This document shows, piece after piece, positions 1 to 7,097 of a stretch of DNA of 64,000 nt. Position 1 is the first letter of the stretch. The number at the start of each line of letters is the position of its first letter. The notes beneath the pieces are model-generated. The model searched no databases, was not told the origin of the DNA, and saw nothing but the letters and a program-made list of their open reading frames with translations. This DNA comes from SHWC01 sp945902735. Lineage in GTDB: Bacteria > Pseudomonadota > Alphaproteobacteria > UBA828. A program made the translations under genes and the position numbers. The stretch is taken from the NCBI GenBank assembly GCA_945902735.1, contig CAMDNF010000003.1:8550-72549 (forward strand), written 5' to 3'.

Positions 1-250
1 GGTCGATCGGCGGCGCGCCCGCCTTCGCCGGATCGTGGAACAGGATTTCGCCACCCGAGATTTCAGCCGCTCGCGGCAGAATGCGCATGATGCTCTGCGA
101 GACCACAGATTTGCCCGAGCCCGATTCCCCGACCAAGGCCACGGTGCCGCGCTGCGGCACACGGAACGACACCCCATCGACCGCCTCGATAATGCCTTCG
201 GCGAGCTTGAATTGAACCCGGAGATTCTTGACTTCCAACAGCGCGGTCAC
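1..250 (-). CDS. Peptide ABC transporter ATP-binding protein, N-terminal part (DppD/OppD type)
   Basis: The gene runs off the left edge, so only about the first 83 residues are present. They begin with the usual start of peptide-importer ATPases (LLEVKNLRVQF) and contain a perfect Walker A, GESGSGKS, followed by SQSIMRILP and ISGGEILF, typical of the first of the two ATPases of dipeptide/oligopeptide importers (ABC subfamily C, cytoplasmic side). The GTG start overlaps the TGA of the upstream gene by four bases (GTGA), so the two are probably translationally coupled. The substrate cannot be told from this fragment. Confidence 0.85.
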   Translation of the reverse strand, partial: MTALLEVKNLRVQFKLAEGIIEAVDGVSFRVPQRGTVALVGESGSGKSVVSQSIMRILPRAAEISGGEILFHDPAKAGAPPID

Positions 251-768
251 GGCCCGCCGACCTTGTCATCATCAAGGTTCATTCTAACGCCACGCAGCCG
301 CAAATTTTCGACCGTGCTCGAATCGAGCGCAACACCGCACGCGCGCGCCGCACGTGCCGCGCGTTCAAGTATGATGTCGAATTCGTCGATCGTGGAATCG
401 ATACGCACCGAACCTCGCGCCCCCTTTACCCTAAGCTGCATCCACCCGCCCGTGCGGTCGCGGCGCGTGGAAAAATAGCGTAGCGACAACCCGCGCATCT
501 CGTCCCAGCCAAGGTGCGCCCCGAGCGGTCCTGACGCCTCCATACCCTTAGCCGATAGGCGGATCACCGTACAGTGACGAATGACCGTTCGCGCGCCATA
601 GGCAAAGAAGAGCGCCGCGAACGCCGCCAAAATTCCGCTGACCACCGGCAACGGCGACGTGACGGCAAAAGGCCCGACCGTGAAGAACAGGCCCACGCCG
701 GCCCGACCATAATCGCCGATCAGGGTGCGAAGCGGATAACGATGCGAATGGGGCGCGGCTTCGGTCAT
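247..768 (-). CDS. Small membrane protein of unknown function
   Basis: This encodes 173 residues from the ATG at 768; a longer frame exists upstream but would overlap the preceding gene. After about 20 polar residues there are two hydrophobic segments (about residues 18-32 and 37-58). A soluble C-terminal half with alternating strands follows (HCTVIRLSAKGMEASG, LGWDEMRGLSLRYF, MQLRVKGARGSVRIDS), a pattern like a PH-like or photosystem-assembly-like membrane-anchored beta domain. It lies one base after the deacetylase-like gene and overlaps the start of the ABC ATPase gene, so it is in an operon with both. No family is confidently recognised. Confidence 0.7.
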   Translation of the reverse strand: MTEAAPHSHRYPLRTLIGDYGRAGVGLFFTVGPFAVTSPLPVVSGILAAFAALFFAYGARTVIRHCTVIRLSAKGMEASGPLGAHLGWDEMRGLSLRYFSTRRDRTGGWMQLRVKGARGSVRIDSTIDEFDIILERAARAARACGVALDSSTVENLRLRGVRMNLDDDKVGGP

Positions 769-769
769 G

Positions 770-1534
770 TCAGTGTGACAAAAACAAGGCCGATGCCGGC
801 AGCAAGTGCGCCGCCTTGTGGCCAACCAAGCGCGCCAGCAAGGTGTCGAGAAACCGCCAAGTCGCCTCATCATGGGCGGCGTGATGGGTCAGAACGCCGG
901 TCGGCTCCTCGGCGTCGCCGCCGCCCTCCCGCCGCGCCCTTAGATGCGCGCAAAGAAGCTCGATCGCGGCTTGTTCGCCAATGAAGCCGCGCGTGACCTT
1001 CCAATCGATCACATCGACATGGCAATTGACTTGAACGAGCCCCGGAGCCGCCGTTGCCGATTCCCGCGCGCCATAGGTCGAGAGGCCGTGCAGGCCGATC
1101 GATGCCAGCACCGGGATCAGCGCCGGGGCCAGCCGGTTCCACGGCGGCACAAGAACCGGCAAGGCCCGGCCATTCAAGGCCGCCTGCAAATGGGCGCGCC
1201 CTTGATCAAGTTCGGCCAACATCGCGTCGAGCGGAAAGCGGGACGGAAACTCGCATTTCTTTTCGGTCGTCACGGCGCGGTTTTCGTGACGGAGACCATG
1301 CTGCAGAACCGCCACCGCTTGCGCGGCTTCGATGCGCGCCGCGGCGCTCCGGTCAAGCTTAAGCGGGATGACCGCGAGCGCCAGCGGCGCTTTATGCGTC
1401 GCGGCCAGCGCCAAAAGCCGCGCCAAGGCCGGCGAATCAATGGCGGCATCGTCATCGCGCCACCAGAAGGTCGCGCGACGACCAGCCTTAGCCCACAGAG
1501 CAAGTTCGGCATCGAGCGCGGCGAAATTCGTCAT
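770..1534 (-). CDS. Polysaccharide deacetylase-like protein (NodB-type fold)
   Basis: The 254-residue protein has an early WRDDDA motif (residues 25-30) and a QHGLRHEN segment in which H79 and H83 give the HxxxH spacing of the metal site of carbohydrate esterase family 4. A VPPWNR segment near residue 130 matches the third conserved block. Proteins of this kind remove N-acetyl groups from glycans. This one is shorter than secreted chitin deacetylases and has no signal peptide, so it may act on a cytoplasmic or lipid-linked intermediate. It overlaps the upstream glycosyltransferase gene by four bases and is the last member of the glycan block. The substrate is unknown. Confidence 0.75.
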   Translation of the reverse strand: MTNFAALDAELALWAKAGRRATFWWRDDDAAIDSPALARLLALAATHKAPLALAVIPLKLDRSAAARIEAAQAVAVLQHGLRHENRAVTTEKKCEFPSRFPLDAMLAELDQGRAHLQAALNGRALPVLVPPWNRLAPALIPVLASIGLHGLSTYGARESATAAPGLVQVNCHVDVIDWKVTRGFIGEQAAIELLCAHLRARREGGGDAEEPTGVLTHHAAHDEATWRFLDTLLARLVGHKAAHLLPASALFLSH

Positions 1535-2682
1535 GGTCGAATCATGTGGCCGATCAAACGCGCTGTCTCCGGCGCGCCATCGAGCCTATAGGAACACGGA
1601 CCAGGCCGTGGCCGGCCGAGCGCGCGCGTGATCGCTTCGGCAAGGCGTTCGGCGCTGAGCTCGATCTCGGGCACCACGATGGCGCGCCCCTCGCGCGCAA
1701 GCGCCATGGCGCGCACCGATTGCTCGGTCTCTTGCCCGGCTGCGAAGGGCACCAACACGCTGCGGACCTCGGCACTGAGAATATCCATGACGGTATTATA
1801 GCCCGCTTGCGAGACCGAGAGCGCCGCCCGCCCGAGCAGCGAGGGGAAATCCGCGCGCACGCGTTCAACGGTCATGCCCACGCTGGCCCTTGCCTGCCAA
1901 GCCGCCATGACCGCTTCGTCGATCCCCGCCCCAACCAGCACGCGCCATGGCATGGCGCGGATTTGTTCATTGTTGATGTCATGAGCCCCAAGCGCGGCCT
2001 CGATCAAGCGCCCGCCGACCGCGCCACCGCCCGCCGATATGATGATCTCGCCCCCACCCACGCCAGGCGGGGCGATCGCGTCCGATCCGCTTGCCACATA
2101 GCCGGTATGGACGATCAAATCGGCAATCTCGTTGGCCAGGGGAAAACTCGCGCCAAACGGCACCAAGCGCTCATCGCCATGCACCAAAACCCGGTCATAA
2201 TAATCGCGGGCGAGCTGTGCCATCTCGTGCGTGCGATCGGCTCTACCCTTCTCGACCAATATGTCGCGCACCGAGCTGATGATGATCGGGCGCGGAACCA
2301 CAAGGCGCGTTGCCTCGAGTAGCGGCATCAACTCGAAGCGCAATTGACGGCGACCGAAGGGAAACATTTCGGTGATCAGCACGCGCGGGCGTAGCGTGTG
2401 AAAAACTTCAAGCAAATGCGCCCGACGGCGGGTCTTGAATTCATCATCGATCGCCTGGCCGCTCGCGTCGACGAGATGTGAAAAGCGCGCATCAGCCGCC
2501 CGCACCGGTTCAAGCTGCACCAAGCGCACGCCATCGAGCGCGATCGGTTCCGCCATACCGCCTGACACCAGCACGACCTCGAGTTCACGGGCGGCCAATG
2601 CGCGCGCAATCGCGGCCGCGCGCTTCAAATGCCCGATACCGAGTAAATGTTGAACGTAAATCAGAACAGGCGTGGCGGGCAT
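1531..2682 (-). CDS. MurG-like predicted glycosyltransferase (COG4671 type)
   Basis: The protein has 383 residues. The N-terminal IYVQHLLGIGHLKRAAAIA is the GT28/MurG-type acceptor-domain start with the conserved G-x-G-H. A second Rossmann half contains IIISAGGGAVGG and a late SQAGYNTVMDIL segment that matches the donor-nucleotide site of GT-B enzymes. The family is annotated only as predicted glycosyltransferase, and donor and acceptor are unknown. A second gene of the same type sits at 5665-6891, so this locus carries two. It overlaps the phosphatase gene upstream by 22 bases and the deacetylase gene downstream by four, which indicates tight operon organisation. Confidence 0.85.
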   Translation of the reverse strand: MPATPVLIYVQHLLGIGHLKRAAAIARALAARELEVVLVSGGMAEPIALDGVRLVQLEPVRAADARFSHLVDASGQAIDDEFKTRRRAHLLEVFHTLRPRVLITEMFPFGRRQLRFELMPLLEATRLVVPRPIIISSVRDILVEKGRADRTHEMAQLARDYYDRVLVHGDERLVPFGASFPLANEIADLIVHTGYVASGSDAIAPPGVGGGEIIISAGGGAVGGRLIEAALGAHDINNEQIRAMPWRVLVGAGIDEAVMAAWQARASVGMTVERVRADFPSLLGRAALSVSQAGYNTVMDILSAEVRSVLVPFAAGQETEQSVRAMALAREGRAIVVPEIELSAERLAEAITRALGRPRPGPCSYRLDGAPETARLIGHMIRP

Positions 2683-3284
2683 AGCGCGTCATCATCGGAG
2701 GAACGCAGCGGAATATTCATTTTCTCAATAGAGGGCGTGCCATCTGGCGCCAATTTGAAATGATGCGCGGCACTCCAATCAAGCCGATCCGGTGGCTTGC
2801 CCACCATCGGCCAATTCACCGCCAACGCATAGAGCGCACGGATCACGCCCTTATGCGTGATCGCGATGGTGGGCACACCGTCCGTCGCGCGCTGGGCCAA
2901 AAAGGGCGCGAGGCGCCTTTGCACCAAGCGCGGGCTTTCGCCGCCCGGTGGCGCGAAGTCGAGCCCACGCGCCTCGATATCGGCCGTGCCGTTTGGGTCT
3001 AAGCGGCGAACGTCCTCAAGCCGCTGTCCCTCCCACTGGCCCCAGCGCATTTCACCGAGCACCGGCTCGAAAGCAATCCCGCGCGCGCCCAAAAGCTGCG
3101 CGGTTTGCACCGCGCGCAACAGCGGGCTTGAGAACCAGCGATAGGAGTCGAACGCCGCCGGCACGCGCCAACGGCGCACCTCGGCAATTCCCTCAAGACT
3201 CAACGCCACATCGGTGCCGCCCTGGATTCGCCCTTCGGCGTTCCAGCGTGTCGGGCCATGACGAATGACCACGAGGTTCGTCAT
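2661..3284 (-). CDS. Histidine phosphatase family protein
   Basis: The 207-residue protein opens with VVIRHGPTRWN, giving the catalytic R8-H9-G10 of the phosphoglycerate-mutase/acid-phosphatase superfamily. The second half of the catalytic set appears as MRWGQWEGQ and the late IAITHKG histidine. Such enzymes remove phosphate through a phosphohistidine intermediate; a mutase role is less likely for this short form. It lies between glycosyltransferase genes with four-base and 22-base overlaps, so a sugar-phosphate or lipid-phosphate substrate of the same pathway is a reasonable inference, but nothing in the sequence fixes it. Confidence 0.87.
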   Translation of the reverse strand: MTNLVVIRHGPTRWNAEGRIQGGTDVALSLEGIAEVRRWRVPAAFDSYRWFSSPLLRAVQTAQLLGARGIAFEPVLGEMRWGQWEGQRLEDVRRLDPNGTADIEARGLDFAPPGGESPRLVQRRLAPFLAQRATDGVPTIAITHKGVIRALYALAVNWPMVGKPPDRLDWSAAHHFKLAPDGTPSIEKMNIPLRSSDDDALCPPRLF

Positions 3285-4426
3285 GCCGAGACCACGGAAC
3301 GTAAAAGCGTACCAAGCGCGGCACTCGCGGTCTTTAGGCTATGGCGCGTGGCGACACGGTCATAAGCGGCTTGGCCAAAGGCCGCGCGGCGTGCGTCGTC
3401 GTCAAGCAATCTGACCACGGCCTCGGCAAAGCTCATGGGATTGCGCGCCTCGACCAATGCGCCGGTCACGCCATCGACGATGATTTCCGAAACCCCGCGC
3501 TCGTGCCCCGCCACGACCGCCAATCCAGCCGCCTGCGCTTCGAGCAACGCCATGCCATAGGCCTCATTCACCGCGGGCCACACCATAAGATCCGCCACCG
3601 CGTAGAAATCGGGTAAATCATCTTCTGCCCGCATCCCGGCATAGCGAACGCGCTCAGGACCAAGCGGCGCCAGCGCCTGTTCAACCGCGCCACGCGCCTC
3701 GCCATCGCCAACCACGATCAACGCAAATCGAGGCCGCCCGATCAGCTCGAGCGCGCGCCCTAGCAGGCGATAGGACGCCAGCTTATCGCCCGGCCGCATC
3801 ATGCCAACGGCGAGCAACCATGGTTGCGCGGGGTCAAGATCGAGGCTGGCCGCGAGCCGCGCGCGATGGTCCCACCGCGCCTCGCGCGCTGTTTGATAGG
3901 GCTCGGGGTCGAGGAACGGCGGCAGGCGGTGTAACCGGCTCGGCACCAAACCCAGCGGCGCGAGCCCGGTCTCGTCTTCCGGCGTGAAGGAAATCACCGC
4001 CGCCGCGCGACCGATTGCGCCCGCGGCAGCCTCGTTGTTGAGTGCATAAGGCCCATGCGTCTGCTTGCGAGCGAACGAGGCCTCGGCGACCACATAGGGA
4101 ATGCCGAGCGCCTCTGCGACCTCGGGCCCAATCCAATCGGGCGCCTTGTGGTAGAGGTGATAGGTGAACCAGAGGCGCGGTCGTTCTGCCGGCCTCCGCG
4201 TTTTGTATTTGGCGATCAATCGGCGCGCGGCGCGCAAGCCACTTGATTTGAGCGCCATCTGCCTTCGACGATCGCCCTCGCCCTCATAGGCGCGAAACCG
4301 CGAGGCCAATTCGACCTCATGGCCGGCCCCTTCAAGCGCCCGCATCAAGAGCCGCGCCACGCGCCGATCGCCCGACGGCGCCTTGTGGGTCGGCGGTTTC
4401 ATCGGTGCATAGAACGCGATGTTCAT
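3281..4426 (-). CDS. Glycosyltransferase family 4 protein
   Basis: I start it at the ATG at 4426 (MNIAFYAPMKPPTHKAPSGDR, 381 residues). This ATG overlaps the stop of the preceding gene as ATGA, whereas the longer frame would add 12 basic residues. GT-B features are clear: a glycine/lysine-rich first loop (PSGDRRVARLLMRAL), the donor-side LLAVGMMRPGDKL, and a C-terminal VNEAYGMALLEAQAAGLAVVA with the E-x7-E-like pattern of GT4 retaining enzymes. The donor sugar is unknown. It belongs to the minus-strand glycan operon with the neighbouring GT4, the phosphatase and the MurG-like genes. Confidence 0.87.
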   Translation of the reverse strand: MNIAFYAPMKPPTHKAPSGDRRVARLLMRALEGAGHEVELASRFRAYEGEGDRRRQMALKSSGLRAARRLIAKYKTRRPAERPRLWFTYHLYHKAPDWIGPEVAEALGIPYVVAEASFARKQTHGPYALNNEAAAGAIGRAAAVISFTPEDETGLAPLGLVPSRLHRLPPFLDPEPYQTAREARWDHRARLAASLDLDPAQPWLLAVGMMRPGDKLASYRLLGRALELIGRPRFALIVVGDGEARGAVEQALAPLGPERVRYAGMRAEDDLPDFYAVADLMVWPAVNEAYGMALLEAQAAGLAVVAGHERGVSEIIVDGVTGALVEARNPMSFAEAVVRLLDDDARRAAFGQAAYDRVATRHSLKTASAALGTLLRSVVSA

Positions 4427-5646
4427 GACAGCCCGAAGCGCGCGGCGAGCGGCGCGATGCACGCCTCAAGCGAGAAGTGCCGGCGCACATGTTCAAAGCC
4501 CGCCGCGCCAAGCCGCTCGCGTAAAGTGGGGTCGCGAATCATCCGCTCAAGCGCCGCCGCCAGTGCTTTGGGATCGGCGGGCGGCACCAGAAGCCCGGTC
4601 TCGCCATCGGTGATCAATTCGGGCACCGCGGCGAACAAGGTCGCCACCACCGCGCGCGCTTGGCTCAAGGCTTCGAGCAGAACATTCGGCAGCCCGTCCT
4701 GATCGCCGCTTGTGGCGCGCCGGCTCGCCAGCACGAAAAAATCCGCGCTCCGTAGCGCCTCGAGCACGAAGGTCTGCGGCTGCGCACCGTGCCATTCAAT
4801 ATGCGCCGCGAGATTGAGCGTCGCGGCTTTGTCACGTAAATCCGGCAATAACGGGCCACCGCCGATATGCACGAAGCGCCAGGCGAGGCTTCGCGGTAGA
4901 AGCGCGAGCGCGTCGAGCAGATCGTCATAACCTTTTTTTTCTACCGCCCGCCCGACCGAAAGAATGATCACCGGCGCGCCCATTTGGCTGCCATCGCGCG
5001 TCGCCGCATGAGCGGGCGGCGGCGGAAAGCGCTCGAGATCGAGACCATGATAAATGAGTGAGACACGGCCATCGGGCGCGAGCCCGTTCAAATGGTCGAG
5101 ATTCGCGCGTGTGCACGTCACCGCGAAGTCGCACGCCTCGAGCTTCTCGCGCTTTTCCCACGCGGGCGTTGTCCAAATATCTTTGGCGTGCGCCGAAACG
5201 CTGAATTTCAACCTGCGCAGCGCTGCGGCATAGCGCGCGACCGATGAAGGCGTGTGGAGGAAATGGGCGTGCAGCCGTATCACGTCATCGGCCAATTCAT
5301 CGGCGAGCACGAGCGCCTGGCCGAACCGGCGAATGCGGTTGCGGCTCAAATCCCGCATCAAATCCTTGAGCCACAGAAGCCGCGCTAATTTATAGCCCGG
5401 CTTTTGCCGAGCCCGCCGCCATGCGGCAAACACGCGTGACGGTTCTTGGTGCAAATATTCGGGCAAATAGGTGATGGGCGCCGCGATCTCATCGTGGATC
5501 GGGTGACGAACTCGCTCGGTCGGGTGGCGCAATGAATAGAGCCTGAGCTTGAGCCCGCGTCCTTCAAGCGCCCTGATTTCTTGCGCGATGAAGGTCTCGG
5601 AGAGGCGAGGATAGCCCTTGAGAATAAACGCGACCGCCTTATCCAC
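4423..5646 (-). CDS. Glycosyltransferase family 4 protein (colanic-acid/exopolysaccharide type)
   Basis: The 407-residue protein opens with ILKGYPRLSETFIAQEI, the hallmark start of a GT4 subgroup found in exopolysaccharide loci. Further motifs are HAHFLHTPSS, SAHAKDIW, the donor-domain LSVGRAVEKKGYDDLLDAL, and QDGLPNVLLEALSQARAVVAT with the acidic pair of the active site. It is cytoplasmic or membrane-peripheral and transfers a nucleotide-activated sugar to a growing glycan. It lies 18 bases after the MurG-like gene at 5665 and is coupled by ATGA to the next GT4. Confidence 0.9.
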   Translation of the reverse strand: MDKAVAFILKGYPRLSETFIAQEIRALEGRGLKLRLYSLRHPTERVRHPIHDEIAAPITYLPEYLHQEPSRVFAAWRRARQKPGYKLARLLWLKDLMRDLSRNRIRRFGQALVLADELADDVIRLHAHFLHTPSSVARYAAALRRLKFSVSAHAKDIWTTPAWEKREKLEACDFAVTCTRANLDHLNGLAPDGRVSLIYHGLDLERFPPPPAHAATRDGSQMGAPVIILSVGRAVEKKGYDDLLDALALLPRSLAWRFVHIGGGPLLPDLRDKAATLNLAAHIEWHGAQPQTFVLEALRSADFFVLASRRATSGDQDGLPNVLLEALSQARAVVATLFAAVPELITDGETGLLVPPADPKALAAALERMIRDPTLRERLGAAGFEHVRRHFSLEACIAPLAARFGLS

Positions 5647-5664
5647 GATGCCGACGGGGCTCGT

Positions 5665-6891
5665 TCAGGTCTGTCGCGCGACGACTCGCAGGCGCGGCGC
5701 GGCGCGGCGCTTTTCGAGCTTCTGGCGAACCAGCTTGTTGACGCTATCGAGCCCGTCGAGCAAGCCCGGCACCACCACGGCCGACGGCAGACGTTGGCTC
5801 GGCAGGCGCCGGATCGCGGTCGCCATGGCGCGCGGGTCGCGCCGCTCGTCCTCGAGCAGCATGGCAATGAGGCCAAGCTTCTGCGCGCGTGCGGCACGGA
5901 TATATTGCTCCATGCGTGGCACGCGGCGCGGCACGATGATCGCGCGCTTGTCGAACGACAGAATTTCGCAAAACGTGTTGTAGCCGCCCATCGCGACCAC
6001 GCCGAGCGCGCGCGCCATGAGTGTTTCCATATGGGCATCGAAGGTGATCATGTGCACTTTGGAAAGTTTGCTGGCGCGTTTGAGAAACTCGCCCTGCTTT
6101 TCCGAATGCATGAAGGGCCCAAGCACGAGCAGCGCGGGATAGGGCAGATCAGGATCGTACTCATAGGCCTTAAGCACCCAATCGATCAAGGCCTCACCAT
6201 CGCCGCCGCCACCGGGGGTGACCAAAACATAGGGCGCGCGGATCGGCAGATCCTTCAACTTGGCAACCGATGATGTTTCGGCGCGCCGCAAATAACCCGT
6301 GAAGGTAATTTTCTCGCGCACCGCTTTGGGCAGCGAAATCTCCGCCAGCGGATCGCAAATTTGCGGCAGGCCATAAACCCAGATGTCGTCATAAAGATTT
6401 TTGAGCGCGGGCAGCACGTTTTTGCGTTGCCATTCGGGTTCGAGCAAGGAAGGCTCGTCCATCACATCGCGTAGGCCCAGCACAAGCGGCGTGCCACGCT
6501 CGCGCAGCATATGGAGCGTTTCCGCCACTTCGCCGCGCAAGCCCAAAGGCTCCTTGTCGACCAAGAAAAGGTCTGGGTCGAAAATGTCAGCGGTGTGTTT
6601 GATGATCGAGGCGCGAAGGTTGATCGTCTCCTCGATATCGATATGAAGGTTGAGCGGCGTGTATTCGCCATTGCGCAGTTTGATCACGCCCGGCACGCGG
6701 ACGAAATCGACCCGGCCACGAAGGTCGAAACTGCCGATGATCGGCGAGCCCGATAGAATCAGAACCGAAAGATCGCGATTTTCTTCGACCAACGAGTGTG
6801 CGATCGCGCGGCAGCGGCACAAATGGCCGAGGCCGAACGTATCGTGGCTATAGATCAGGATTCGTGGACCCGTGCGCATTTTACTATCCAT
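5665..6891 (-). CDS. MurG-like predicted glycosyltransferase (COG4671 type)
   Basis: The 408-residue protein starts ILIYSHDTFGLGHLCRC, the same acceptor-side G-x-G-H arrangement as the gene at 1531-2682. It has a donor-side YVLVTPGGGGDGEAL and a late VAMGGYNTFCEILSF segment. The two proteins look like distant paralogues. It is the first gene of the minus-strand glycan block and lies head-to-head with the ABC transporter, leaving about 200 bases for both promoters. A second in-frame ATG four codons downstream is an alternative start. Substrates are unknown. Confidence 0.87.
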   Translation of the reverse strand: MDSKMRTGPRILIYSHDTFGLGHLCRCRAIAHSLVEENRDLSVLILSGSPIIGSFDLRGRVDFVRVPGVIKLRNGEYTPLNLHIDIEETINLRASIIKHTADIFDPDLFLVDKEPLGLRGEVAETLHMLRERGTPLVLGLRDVMDEPSLLEPEWQRKNVLPALKNLYDDIWVYGLPQICDPLAEISLPKAVREKITFTGYLRRAETSSVAKLKDLPIRAPYVLVTPGGGGDGEALIDWVLKAYEYDPDLPYPALLVLGPFMHSEKQGEFLKRASKLSKVHMITFDAHMETLMARALGVVAMGGYNTFCEILSFDKRAIIVPRRVPRMEQYIRAARAQKLGLIAMLLEDERRDPRAMATAIRRLPSQRLPSAVVVPGLLDGLDSVNKLVRQKLEKRRAAPRLRVVARQT

Positions 6892-7097
6892 CGCGGCCCC
6901 CGAGGCCTGTCCATTTTATTTTGCCGATCCACCCATTGTCGGGCGGCGGGTTCGGGCGACGCATTATGCCATAGGCCGGGCGGATGATGAAGGGCCCACG
7001 GACACCGATTTCCCAAGGAAACACGATGGTTTACGACCGAAGCCCGGTGAATTAGTGTGGCGCGGCGACATACGTGGGCGCGACCGTCTGCCGGGTC

